NCBI GenBank assembly: GCA_014075255.1
Contig: CP046178.1
Span: forward strand, 2,436,894-2,500,893
Reading direction: 5' to 3'
DNA from: Gammaproteobacteria bacterium
GTDB taxonomy: Bacteria > Pseudomonadota > Gammaproteobacteria > UBA4575
DNA: 64,000 nt
How positions within the stretch are numbered: position 1 is the stretch's first letter; each line of letters opens with the position of its first letter. Positions 9,468 through 18,057 of this stretch are shown piece by piece. The translations under genes and the position numbers were made by a program. The notes below the pieces were generated by a model that was given only the letters and a program-made list of their open reading frames with translations, was not told the DNA's origin and ran no database searches.

Positions 9468-10097
9468 ATGGCTTTAGTAGCAAACCGACGTTCGGGAATG
9501 ACATTATTTTCAAACCCACATTGTGCGCAGAGCCATCGTACGCGCATTGTATTGGCGGAAAAAGATATTACCGTTGATGTAGTACATATCGACCCTAACA
9601 ATAAGCCTGAAGACTTGCTTGATGTTAACCCGTATAACTCTGTCCCAACCTTAATTGATCGCGAGTTAGTGCTATATGATGCACGCGTAATTATGGAATA
9701 TCTTGATGAGCGTTTTCCACATCCACCGCTCATGCCGGTAGATCCTGTATCTCGATCTAAATCACGTTTGGCCTTATACCATATTGAAAAAGATTGGTAT
9801 GTGCCATTGAGTGAAATTAACTCTAGTAATCCGGATGTATCGAATGCAGCTAAGAAGTCTTTACAAGAAAGCATTCTGTCTACCGTAGAGGTTTTTAGCG
9901 CCAAACCGTATTTTCTTAGCGATGAATTCAGTTTGGTAGATTGCAGTATTGCGCCAATCTTGTGGAGGTTGCCGTATTTTGGAATTAAGTTGGGTGCTAC
10001 CGCTAAACCGATTATGCAATATGCTGAGCGCGTATTTGATCGACCTTCCTTTAGAAGCAGTTTGTCTGAAGAAGAAGTTGAAATGTGGCCGGGTTAG
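9468..10097 (+). CDS. sspA: Stringent starvation protein A (GST-fold RNA polymerase-associated protein)
   Basis: SspA has a glutathione-S-transferase fold but acts by binding RNA polymerase and altering promoter use during starvation. The 209-residue protein shows the N-terminal thioredoxin-like half (MTLFSNPHCAQSHRTRIVLAEK, NPYNSVPTLIDRELVLYDARVIMEYLDERFPHPPLMP) and the all-helical C-terminal half. The order petC-sspA-sspB is the standard gammaproteobacterial context and supports SspA over a generic GST. Confidence 0.95.
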   Translation: MALVANRRSGMTLFSNPHCAQSHRTRIVLAEKDITVDVVHIDPNNKPEDLLDVNPYNSVPTLIDRELVLYDARVIMEYLDERFPHPPLMPVDPVSRSKSRLALYHIEKDWYVPLSEINSSNPDVSNAAKKSLQESILSTVEVFSAKPYFLSDEFSLVDCSIAPILWRLPYFGIKLGATAKPIMQYAERVFDRPSFRSSLSEEEVEMWPG

Positions 10098-10136
10098 TGG
10101 ATACGTAAAGTAATTACTTCCTTCCACCCTTACAAG

Positions 10137-10154
10137 TTATACTGGTCAGTATAA
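10137..10154. promoter_or_regulatory. Inverted repeat upstream of sspB
   Basis: Two perfect 8-base arms, TTATACTG and CAGTATAA, are separated by only two bases (GT), 25 bases before the sspB start. The right arm overlaps an exact TATAAT hexamer (10150-10155), which has no clear -35 partner. The short spacing fits a dimeric repressor site better than an RNA hairpin. Function is inferred only from shape and position. Confidence 0.4.
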
Positions 10155-10179
10155 TTATCTGATTATTAGTTTCTCGCCT

Positions 10180-10566
10180 ATGACTTCAAGTCGACCTTAC
10201 TTGCTACGAGCGATGTACGAATGGATCGTAGACAATGGTATGACGCCCTATATCCTTGTTGATACAAAAAATGATCAAGTCATTATCCCGCGTCAATTCG
10301 AAGAAGACGGAAAAATTGTTCTAAATCTTGGTCCAACTGCCGTGCAGTCACTTGACCTTGGGATTGAAGCCGTAAATTTTGATGCTAGGTTTGATGGCAC
10401 TTCAATGGATGTGATGGTGCCGATTGAGTTTATCCTAGCAATCTACACGCGTGAAAATGGGCAAGGCATGATGTTTGCCGACGAAGAATTGCCGCCTCCA
10501 GGTGATGATGATTCGCAAGATGATGTAAGCAAGCAAAAAGCGCCACACTTACGTGTAGTGAAATAG
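10180..10566 (+). CDS. sspB: ClpXP protease specificity-enhancing factor SspB
   Basis: SspB tethers ssrA-tagged and RseA-type substrates to ClpXP. The N-terminal substrate-binding domain begins TSSRPYLLRAMYEWIVDNGMTPYI and is followed by the family stretch NLGPTAVQSLDLG. A short acidic linker then leads to the extreme C-terminus HLRVVK, which matches the ClpX-docking tail of the family. Length 128 is slightly below the E. coli protein because of a shorter linker. It is likely transcribed with or just after sspA. Confidence 0.96.
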   Translation: MTSSRPYLLRAMYEWIVDNGMTPYILVDTKNDQVIIPRQFEEDGKIVLNLGPTAVQSLDLGIEAVNFDARFDGTSMDVMVPIEFILAIYTRENGQGMMFADEELPPPGDDDSQDDVSKQKAPHLRVVK

Positions 10567-10614
10567 ACTGCAGTTATTCGACTTAGATCTAGTTGTAAAG
10601 CAATTCCATAAAGA

Positions 10615-11127
10615 ATGTTAAACGTTTTACAAGACGATATTACGACTTTAAAAATTGATGCCATCGTAAATGCAGCAAGTAATAGTTTGTTAGGCGGTGG
10701 GGGTGTAGATGGTGCGATTCATAAGGCTGCAGGACCAGAACTTCTCGAGTTTAATAAAACATTAAAGGGTTGTGAAACGGGAGCAGCCAAAATATCGCCT
10801 GGCTTTAAACTTCCTGCCAAGTGGATTATTCACACTGTAGGCCCAGTATGGCAGGGCGGAAATGTGAGCGAGCCTGAATTACTAGCGCAATGTTACCGAC
10901 ACAGTTTTGAGCTAGCGCTAAAGAAACAAATTAAAACTATTGCTGTTCCAGCAATCAGTACCGGGGTATATGGATATCCCAAGCAAGCTGCAGCAGTGAT
11001 TGCCGTTCAGCAGTTAATAAATTATGAAAATAAGTTTGAGGAAGTTATTGCCTGTTGCTTTAGTGAGGTAGATGTAGAAATCTATGAGCGGCTGTTAGGT
11101 TCTGGAATACAGGCGGCAGCGGTATAA
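10615..11127 (+). CDS. Macro-domain protein, probable O-acetyl-ADP-ribose deacetylase (YmdB/MacroD type)
   Basis: This is a single macro domain of 170 residues. Proteins of this class hydrolyse O-acetyl-ADP-ribose and remove mono-ADP-ribose from acidic residues. Key motifs are [22 protein letters not shown] (catalytic-loop Asn and the [13 protein letters not shown]-ribose loop) and [10 protein letters not shown] (phosphate-binding loop). It starts 48 bases after sspB and lies tail-to-tail with adk. There is no nearby DarT toxin or sirtuin gene, so I see no toxin-antitoxin context. The ribosome-binding site before the ATG is weak. Confidence 0.9.
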   Translation: MLNVLQDDITTLKIDAIVNAASNSLLGGGGVDGAIHKAAGPELLEFNKTLKGCETGAAKISPGFKLPAKWIIHTVGPVWQGGNVSEPELLAQCYRHSFELALKKQIKTIAVPAISTGVYGYPKQAAAVIAVQQLINYENKFEEVIACCFSEVDVEIYERLLGSGIQAAAV

Positions 11128-11131
11128 AATT

Positions 11132-11797
11132 TTAAGCCATACTTAATTTTAACGCTTCAAAAATCTGATCGCGGATTTCGGTTACTGTTCCAACCCCATT
11201 TACCTGAATGAATTTAGGCGCATGTTCATCGTTGCTATCTGACCATCTTGAGTAATACTCAATAAGCGGTTGAGTTTGTGTGTGATAAACATTTAAGCGT
11301 TTTCGCACTGTAGCTTCTTTATCATCTTCGCGTTGAACCAATGTGTCATCCGTTTCATCGTCATGGTTTTCATGTTTTGGTGGATTAAACACGATATGGT
11401 AGCTACGACCAGAAGCTGTGTGCACGCGCCGACCACTCATGCGTTTAATAATTTCATCATCATCTACATAGATTTCGATAACAAAATCAATATCTACACC
11501 ATGTGCTTTTAGGTCTTCTGCTTGGGCAATGGTGCGTGGAAAGCCATCAAACAAATATCCATTTTTACAATCCTCTTTAGTAATTCGATCATTAACTAAG
11601 CCTAGAATGATCTCATCAGAAACTAAGCCGCCTGACTCCATTACTTGTTTCGCCTGCAGACCAAGAGGAACCTCTTCTGCAATAGCAGCACGTAACATAT
11701 TGCCCGTAGAAATTTGCGGAGTGTTGAATTTTTCTTCAATGAAGTTTGCCTGAGTACCTTTTCCAGCACCTGGGCCACCAAGTAATATAATACGCAT
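11132..11797 (-). CDS. adk: Adenylate kinase
   Basis: Adenylate kinase interconverts AMP, ADP and ATP in the cytosol. The 221 residues begin with [16 protein letters not shown] (P-loop at 7-16), followed by [10 protein letters not shown] (AMP site), GFPRTIAQA, and a long LID (about 126-160, starting [18 protein letters not shown]), so this is the long bacterial form. The LID is unusually rich in Asp, Glu and His and lacks the four-Cys zinc site of some bacteria. The ribosome-binding sequence AGGGAGC lies just upstream of the start on the minus strand. Confidence 0.97.
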   Translation of the reverse strand: MRIILLGGPGAGKGTQANFIEEKFNTPQISTGNMLRAAIAEEVPLGLQAKQVMESGGLVSDEIILGLVNDRITKEDCKNGYLFDGFPRTIAQAEDLKAHGVDIDFVIEIYVDDDEIIKRMSGRRVHTASGRSYHIVFNPPKHENHDDETDDTLVQREDDKEATVRKRLNVYHTQTQPLIEYYSRWSDSNDEHAPKFIQVNGVGTVTEIRDQIFEALKLSMA

Positions 11798-12149
11798 TAT
11801 AGTGCTCCCTAATAATAAGCGTAATGTGGTGAAGTTATTAACGGCTTCATATAAATATTATTTAGAAATATCAGCAATTAATATGCCAACATCAAGTAGC
11901 GGTAATTAAAGTGGATTAAAAGGTAGGTTGTTTAGGTTAACAGTAAAATGTTTCTAAATTACACAAGCTGTGTCTCATAAAATCGCATGTTAACAAAAAA
12001 AATGCATAAGTTGGAAGTGTTTTTTTTAAAAAAGAATTGCTACGACCGCCATGGATAGGGAGGCAAGTTCTGCTAACTCAAAGTAAATGAAATTATATAT
12101 ACTTATTTTTTTCACTTGAGTAACGCCTACCAACTTAGGGGGAGGAAAT
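11798..12149. other. Intergenic region between divergent adk and the MOSC gene
   Basis: This 352-base AT-rich stretch separates two divergent genes. It must hold the adk promoter (minus) and the MOSC gene promoter (plus). I see poly-T and poly-A runs around 12020-12035 and a very purine-rich ribosome-binding stretch GGGGGAGGAAAT directly before the ATG at 12150, but no convincing -35/-10 pair, no RNA gene and no open frame that looks coding. Confidence 0.5.
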
Positions 12150-13004
12150 ATGGATATTAAGTCAAAAAAAATAATAGGGTCCATTCAGTCTATTTGGCAG
12201 TATCCCGTAAAGTCGATGCAGGGTGTGAAGTTGGATCAAGCCAATATCACTGCAGGAGGTGTAGTGGGTGATCGTGACTATGCTTTGCTGGATCAGTCCA
12301 ACCATAAGGTAGCCAGTGCTAAATACCCAAAAAAATGGGGCAAGTTGCTTGAATTAAATGCAGCCTTTGTTAAACAACCCAGCCAAGATGATCAATTACC
12401 TGCTGTTCGAATTACTTCTTCAAATGGGCTTAATGCTTTAAGTACAGATGAGCATATTGATGAATTGCTATCCGAGTATGTGGGAAGACCGGTAACATTA
12501 TCCTCATCACGACCTAATACTATAAGTTTAGAGCGCCTTGATCCACTAGAGCAAGATGAGACAATTTTAGACATCGGTGATCTCATGTTGAAAAACAAGT
12601 TTTCCGATTATGCAGATACCCACATATTAACGACTGCAACGCTTCAGCAACTTGCTGGCCTTGCGTCAGAGGTGCAATTTGATGAGCGTAGGTTTCGTCC
12701 TAATTTTGTAGTTGAGACGTCACTTGAAACGACAGGATTTGTTGAAAATGATTGGGTTGGCAAAACTGTTATGATTGGCGATAGTGTGCAGTTCAAAATT
12801 ACTGACCCCACGCCTCGTTGCTCAATACCAAATTTACGCAATGGCCAGCTTTTAAAAGATCTGAAGGTATTAAAAACCATCGTTAACCACAACATGCTCG
12901 AAGTCCCTTTGCTGGAAAATAAAGTTTTACCTTGCGCAGGTGTTTATGGCTTTTTGGTTCAAGGTGGAAAGGTTTCTATCAATGACCCTGTTCGGGTTGA
13001 GTAA
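12150..13004 (+). CDS. MOSC domain-containing protein with N-terminal beta-barrel domain
   Basis: This 284-residue protein has the MOSC_N beta-barrel domain (about 8-120, IWQYPVKSMQGVKL and GVVGDRDYALLDQ) followed by a MOSC domain (about 140-280). The Cys in TDPTPRCSIPN is at the position of the molybdenum-cofactor-binding or sulfur-carrying Cys of the family. Relatives include YcbX and mARC, which reduce N-hydroxylated compounds using molybdopterin; the sequence does not settle whether this one does. It has a strong ribosome-binding site. Its stop lies one base from the stop of the converging BLUF gene. Confidence 0.88.
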   Translation: MDIKSKKIIGSIQSIWQYPVKSMQGVKLDQANITAGGVVGDRDYALLDQSNHKVASAKYPKKWGKLLELNAAFVKQPSQDDQLPAVRITSSNGLNALSTDEHIDELLSEYVGRPVTLSSSRPNTISLERLDPLEQDETILDIGDLMLKNKFSDYADTHILTTATLQQLAGLASEVQFDERRFRPNFVVETSLETTGFVENDWVGKTVMIGDSVQFKITDPTPRCSIPNLRNGQLLKDLKVLKTIVNHNMLEVPLLENKVLPCAGVYGFLVQGGKVSINDPVRVE

Positions 13005-13005
13005 T

Positions 13006-13452
13006 TTAGCACATATTTTTAAATGCAAGTAATAGCGCGCGAGATTCTATTGAAAAGTCAATGATTGCCTCTGACTTTATTTTTAAATCGAATAATTTAT
13101 TGTAAATAATACCGGATCGTATACTTATTTCATTAGGATATGTTAATCGCATGTGCCAATCAGAGAATTGTCGTCTTGGTATGTTGCCACGTCTTATTAC
13201 ATCAATATTATGGTGTCGAAGATCTTGTTTTATAATTGAAAATATTTGAATTACATCTATTTCCGAGCCTTCTAGAAATTGCATAAACCTTCCGTTTCCG
13301 AAGGCTAAAATCCCCGTTATATCAAGTCGCCGATTATTTCGTTGAGATACATGTACGATATTCTCAATATCATGCTCCAAGAAAGCTTTCGTGGTTCTGC
13401 TTACATATACCAAGTGAAATAATTCAGTAGCATTTACTAGGGTTTTGATCAC
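13006..13452 (-). CDS. Stand-alone BLUF-domain blue-light photoreceptor (PixD-like short form)
   Basis: BLUF proteins bind FAD and sense blue light through a hydrogen-bond switch. All key residues are present at a constant offset of +8 from the cyanobacterial PixD numbering: Tyr16 (PixD Tyr8) in HLVYVSR, Asn40 (Asn32), Gln58 (Gln50) in FMQFLEG, Trp99 (Trp91) and Met101 (Met93) in FSDWHM. The ITGILAF and DLRHHNI stretches are also typical. Length 148 means there is no attached output domain, so it should signal through a partner protein. The start is GTG at 13450-13452 with AAGGTGG upstream. Confidence 0.93.
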   Translation of the reverse strand: MIKTLVNATELFHLVYVSRTTKAFLEHDIENIVHVSQRNNRRLDITGILAFGNGRFMQFLEGSEIDVIQIFSIIKQDLRHHNIDVIRRGNIPRRQFSDWHMRLTYPNEISIRSGIIYNKLFDLKIKSEAIIDFSIESRALLLAFKNMC

Positions 13453-13726
13453 AATTCTGCCACCTTGCGTTGTATAAATACGATATTATATTGCTGCGGT
13501 CTATGGAAGCAGCAAACCATTAATTCGTCTCAAGCTTAGTATTGATGAATAAGAATTATAAATACGTAGGATCTAACATATTATTACCGCTATTGGTCGA
13601 ACGCGGATATTAAAGGGATAATTAATTCAATCTGATGCTACATCCCTGCTGCATCTTATTTTCCTGCAGTCGCTCCCGACATCCTGTCTCCCGCGTACTT
13701 GTGCACCCTGAACATCGTCCATGTGC
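13453..13726. other. Intergenic region upstream of the BLUF gene
   Basis: This non-coding stretch lies between the start of the BLUF gene and the stop of the FAD-oxidase gene, both on the minus strand. It contains an exact TATAAT on the minus strand at 13485-13490, about 33 bases upstream of the GTG start. The best -35-like hexamer is TTGCTG with a long 19-base spacing, so the promoter call is weak. No terminator hairpin is obvious. Confidence 0.35.
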
Positions 13727-15103
13727 TCAATCAGGCAAGGTCTTTCCAGGGTTAAGTATATTGTTTGGATCAAACTGCTGTTTGATTTTTTGCATTAAGG
13801 CTAATGTTGTGGCATCTATTTCTTGGCTAACATAATCACGCTTTGCTATTCCTATACCATGTTCACCTGAAAGGGTACCGCCAAGCTTTAATACAAGTTC
13901 AAATACTTCATTCAGACAATTCTTAGCTGCTTTTTCTTGTTTGTTCGCATCGTACAAAAGATTTACGTGTAAGTTTCCGTTGCCAGCATGGCCAAAATTA
14001 AAAATGGCGATGTTATGTTTATTGCTTAGTTTTTCTAACTCTGACAATAAAGTAGGTAGCTGAGTAACGGGAACGACAACGTCTTCATTTATTTTATTCG
14101 GTGCAAAGCTGCGCAGTGCAGGGGAGAGTGCTTTGCGTGCGGCCCAAAGCGCTGCTTTTTGTTGCTCGTCTGCCGCATCTTGAATGTCTATGCAGCCAGC
14201 AATATTTGCAGCCTTCAAAATGGCTTGTGCACTGAATTGAATGTTTTTATTAAGCCCGTCCACTTCAATCATCAGCATGGCTTGTGCTTCTTTGTCTAAT
14301 ATAAGATTTGAATTTTTACGAATTAAATTTAATGAACCTGAATCAATGAATTCCAATGCATGGGGTAGTGCGCTTTGCGCCAGTATATTCACTACCGCTT
14401 CAATAGCAGTGCTGGAGTTTTTGTATAAAGCGCGAATAGTATTAATGCACTCAGGTCTGGGACTAAGCTTCAGTCGCGCTTCGGTAATGATGCCTAGTAT
14501 TCCTTCGCTGCCAATAAGTAAACGAGTAAGGTCTAAGCCCACTACGCCTTTAGTGGTGGCGCTGCCGGTGTGGATGGTTTCGCCTGCGCCAGTAATTGCG
14601 GTGAGGCTCAGCGTATTTTCTCTGCAGGTGCCATATTTTACCGCACGTGGCCCCGCGGCATTGCAGGCAAGGTTGCCACCTATACTGCAATAATCAGCAC
14701 TGCTTGGATCGGGTGGCCAAAATAAGTTTTGTTCTGCAGCTTGTTTTTGAACTTCTACATTTAATACACCTGGCTCAACGCGAATGTTTCTATTTTTATA
14801 ATCAAATTCTAAAATTTGATTCATGTGTTCAGTGGATAGCACGACACCTGCTTGAATAGGCACGGCAGCGCCTGTAGTACCTGTGCCGCGGCCACGCGCA
14901 GTCAGTGGTAACTTGTGCTCATTGCAAATTTTAACAGCTTGTTGAATTTGTTCGTGTTGTTGTGGGAGTAGAACTAAATCAGGGCAGGTGTGTTGCTTGC
15001 TATTGTCATAGCCATAGGCCCAACATTCACCTTGATTAGTTAATACTGAATCTTTTCCGCAGGCGTCGATAAACTTGCTGAGAATGGAGGGGTCTAAAGC
15101 CAC
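13727..15103 (-). CDS. FAD-linked oxidase, GlcD / D-lactate dehydrogenase family
   Basis: This 458-residue flavoprotein of the vanillyl-alcohol oxidase fold probably oxidises a D-2-hydroxy acid (glycolate, D-lactate or D-2-hydroxyglutarate). An N-terminal FAD-binding domain shows PLTARGRGTGTTGAAVPIQ and the tract GGNLACNAAGPRAVKYG. The C-terminal cap shows FNFGHAGNGNLHVNL and GTLSGEHGIGIAKR, the metal and substrate His region typical of GlcD/DLD. There is no adjacent glcE or glcF, so a single-subunit D-lactate or D-2-hydroxyglutarate dehydrogenase is more likely than glycolate oxidase. It sits where dolP (yraP) is found in the equivalent locus of many relatives. Confidence 0.88.
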   Translation of the reverse strand: MALDPSILSKFIDACGKDSVLTNQGECWAYGYDNSKQHTCPDLVLLPQQHEQIQQAVKICNEHKLPLTARGRGTGTTGAAVPIQAGVVLSTEHMNQILEFDYKNRNIRVEPGVLNVEVQKQAAEQNLFWPPDPSSADYCSIGGNLACNAAGPRAVKYGTCRENTLSLTAITGAGETIHTGSATTKGVVGLDLTRLLIGSEGILGIITEARLKLSPRPECINTIRALYKNSSTAIEAVVNILAQSALPHALEFIDSGSLNLIRKNSNLILDKEAQAMLMIEVDGLNKNIQFSAQAILKAANIAGCIDIQDAADEQQKAALWAARKALSPALRSFAPNKINEDVVVPVTQLPTLLSELEKLSNKHNIAIFNFGHAGNGNLHVNLLYDANKQEKAAKNCLNEVFELVLKLGGTLSGEHGIGIAKRDYVSQEIDATTLALMQKIKQQFDPNNILNPGKTLPD

Positions 15104-15127
15104 GTTTTAATCTATGTAAAATGAAAC

Positions 15128-15727
<600 letters not shown>

Positions 15728-16075
15728 TTAAAATGCGGGAAAAGCGTTACTTACCCAGTTTGGTTTTAATGATGCATCAAACCCTACCACATCAAAGCGC
15801 ATGGGTAGGTCGGGTTGATGTGTAGAGACATAATGACCTGCTGCGGAAATGAGTTTTTCGATTTTGCGTTGATCTACACTGTCCAGGGCCGATCCATAGT
15901 CGTTTTTAGTTCTATAGCGGACTTCGACAAATACTAACGTTTCTTTGTCCTGCATGATTAAGTCAATTTCACCTGTGCGGCAGCGATAGTTCTTTTCAAC
16001 TAATTTGAGCCCTTGTTTTTTTAGAAAGTGACAAGCTTCATCTTCTGCAATTTTTCCTTGTTGAGATGTTTTCAC
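15728..16075 (-). CDS. yraN: YraN family protein (UPF0102, endonuclease-like fold)
   Basis: This is a 115-residue member of the YraN/UPF0102 family, which has a restriction-endonuclease-like (PD-(D/E)XK, Holliday-junction-resolvase-like) fold and no settled function. The core reads GEIDLIMQDKETLVFVEVRYR (Glu and Asp of GEIDLI, then EVR), followed by DLPMRFDVVGF. It is placed between lpoA and diaA with gaps of 10 and 12 bases, so it is probably part of a lpoA-yraN-diaA transcript. Confidence 0.92.
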   Translation of the reverse strand: MKTSQQGKIAEDEACHFLKKQGLKLVEKNYRCRTGEIDLIMQDKETLVFVEVRYRTKNDYGSALDSVDQRKIEKLISAAGHYVSTHQPDLPMRFDVVGFDASLKPNWVSNAFPAF

Positions 16076-16085
16076 TAAAGAAAAA

Positions 16086-18032
16086 TTACTGTGAGGAATG
16101 TAATTGTGCTGAAAAATCTGGTGTAAGGCTTGGCGTTACACCCAGTGACTCGGGGCGACCTTTCTTAAATTTTGCCCAGATGAGTTCGCGGTAGATTCGA
16201 TTTTGCCGGTCAACGCTTAATTTGCCTGTGGTGCCTTGATAGCGGTCAAAATCATTGGCAGCTAGACGTTGTAAATGCGGAATGACTTGGTAAGCATCAA
16301 TTCCTAACGCTGCAAAACGTGGCAGTCTGGAAGAGCTGCTTGAAGATTGAAGGTCTAGAGAATCACGCAACAATTCCATGGCTGGGTCGGCAGACAATAG
16401 CCAAGGTACATCACAGTAGGTTATGCCATTGATGTCTTTATCAGCTGAGATATTTTCGTTACCCGAAAAAACGTGCGAGGTTGCAAACACGGGTAGATCA
16501 GATGCAAAATGATAACTTAGTTGTGGGCGTATTAGTCTTGCTTGTTGTGGTGATGCAGCAATGAAAATAAAGTCTGCGTCTTGTCTGCGTCGCGGTTCAA
16601 ATTCAAGATCTGCTTTGACAATTGATTGTACGGTGCGTCGGCGTTGTTCGCTTTGGTTTAGTTGAAGTAGACTTTTAATGGCAACAGAATAATCAGAGTT
16701 CTGTGGGAAATATCGTTCAGATTGAATTACAGAACCACCCAGTTCATGAAAACGATTAGTGAAGGATGATAGCAAGCGCGTACCCCATTCACCCTCTGGT
16801 ACAAGTACTAAAGCTGCGCCTTTGTTTTCAAATGATGCGCGTTCCGCGACTTGTTTGGCTTCATCTTCTGGCAACAAACCAAACTGGTATAAATTTTGTG
16901 CGCCATTAAGTTCGCTATCGGTATAGTTTAATGACAAGGTGGGTACAGGTAATGAGCCTTGGCTACCCAAACTGCGTACTGCATCTTTTTGAAATGGGCC
17001 AATTATAAAGTCCGCGCCTTCGGATACAGCACGCTGGTAATAACTTAGTGCTGAAGTTGGATTATCACCTGTGTCATAGACAACGAGTTCTGGAGGAGGG
17101 TTGAAAGCTTCACCAAATTCCCTTGCGGTTGTGATTCCTGCGTAAACCGCTTCGGCCACTTTGCTGTAGCGACCCGTTAACGGTAACAATAGAGCGATTT
17201 TGTTAGGTGCGATATGGAACGAAGCATAGTCTTTTGTGATGGAGTCAACGATGTGGTTTGGAATTCTATGATTCGAGTATTTTGCACGCCACTGTTGTAT
17301 TTCGCTATCTAACGATGGCTGATTTTCATGTGGGCGTTTCTGGATGGCAACAAGACTTAACCATGCGGTGAGTTCAGGACTATTTTTGCCGGCAGACCAC
17401 GAGTTTAGTTCTTGATTATTTGTATTCAGCAGAGTCTGCCAAATTAATTCATTATTTTTCTTAAGTTGCCCTGGTTTTCGTAATAATTGATTTAAAGCGA
17501 TACGTGTTTCGATCGATTGCTTCATCATGCCTGCGTTTTTTAATGCTTTGGCGCGGACTGCAAGTAAATGAGGGTTATATTTTTCAGATACGTTAATGAG
17601 CTTCTCAGGAGCAGTATCTAACGCAATTTGTGGCTGACCGTTTAGCAGTGCAAGTTCTGCTGAGGCCACGCGTTTTCGCACTAATAGATCTTTCGATAGC
17701 ACGCTTTCATCAATTGCGCCTAAATATTGTTGGGCTTGTAGCTTGGTCCCAGGTTGCAATACGGCCTCTGCTGCTCTAATTTGTAATGCTTCTTTTTGTG
17801 GCGATGGCCGTGTTTCTGCCTCAGCCCAAAAAATAGCTGCAGCTTCTTGATAGTGCTCGGCTTTAAGAAGCTTTTCTGCGTGTCGTGTTTGAGAGCTGCT
17901 GCCAGAGTCAAAAACTTTACTGGTATCTAATGGGAAGTCTGCGCAACTCCATAGCATGCAAGTCGCTAACAGGCTGATGAATACAAGGGATAGTTTTTGG
18001 TTTAGTAGATGTTGAGTTTGGGGTGTTTGCAT
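16086..18032 (-). CDS. lpoA: Penicillin-binding protein activator LpoA (LppC family lipoprotein)
   Basis: This outer-membrane lipoprotein in relatives stimulates the transpeptidase of PBP1A. The 648 residues begin with a lipoprotein signal whose lipobox ends LWSC (Cys near 30), followed by an N-terminal TPR-like helical domain (about 40-260) and a C-terminal periplasmic-binding-protein-like domain (from about 275, starting KIALLLPLTGRYSKVAEAVYAG). Divergent from rsmI with only 25 bases between the starts, as in E. coli. The lipobox with Trp at -2 is unusual but still plausible. Confidence 0.94.
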   Translation of the reverse strand: MQTPQTQHLLNQKLSLVFISLLATCMLWSCADFPLDTSKVFDSGSSSQTRHAEKLLKAEHYQEAAAIFWAEAETRPSPQKEALQIRAAEAVLQPGTKLQAQQYLGAIDESVLSKDLLVRKRVASAELALLNGQPQIALDTAPEKLINVSEKYNPHLLAVRAKALKNAGMMKQSIETRIALNQLLRKPGQLKKNNELIWQTLLNTNNQELNSWSAGKNSPELTAWLSLVAIQKRPHENQPSLDSEIQQWRAKYSNHRIPNHIVDSITKDYASFHIAPNKIALLLPLTGRYSKVAEAVYAGITTAREFGEAFNPPPELVVYDTGDNPTSALSYYQRAVSEGADFIIGPFQKDAVRSLGSQGSLPVPTLSLNYTDSELNGAQNLYQFGLLPEDEAKQVAERASFENKGAALVLVPEGEWGTRLLSSFTNRFHELGGSVIQSERYFPQNSDYSVAIKSLLQLNQSEQRRRTVQSIVKADLEFEPRRRQDADFIFIAASPQQARLIRPQLSYHFASDLPVFATSHVFSGNENISADKDINGITYCDVPWLLSADPAMELLRDSLDLQSSSSSSRLPRFAALGIDAYQVIPHLQRLAANDFDRYQGTTGKLSVDRQNRIYRELIWAKFKKGRPESLGVTPSLTPDFSAQLHSSQ

Positions 18033-18057
18033 TTTAATTTTTCTGGATTATGTATAA

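Noticed and set aside
9362-9904. 180-codon minus-strand frame opposite petC end and sspA
   Set aside because: Antisense to two conserved genes, with Ser/Arg-rich sequence typical of shadow frames.
10615-11797. Macro-domain gene as antitoxin of a DarTG-type toxin-antitoxin or defence system
   Set aside because: No DarT-like ADP-ribosyltransferase gene is adjacent; the neighbours are sspB and adk, and the protein matches the YmdB/MacroD deacetylase type.
14241-14693. 150-codon plus-strand frame opposite the FAD oxidase gene
   Set aside because: Antisense shadow; the opposite strand encodes a full-length conserved flavoprotein.
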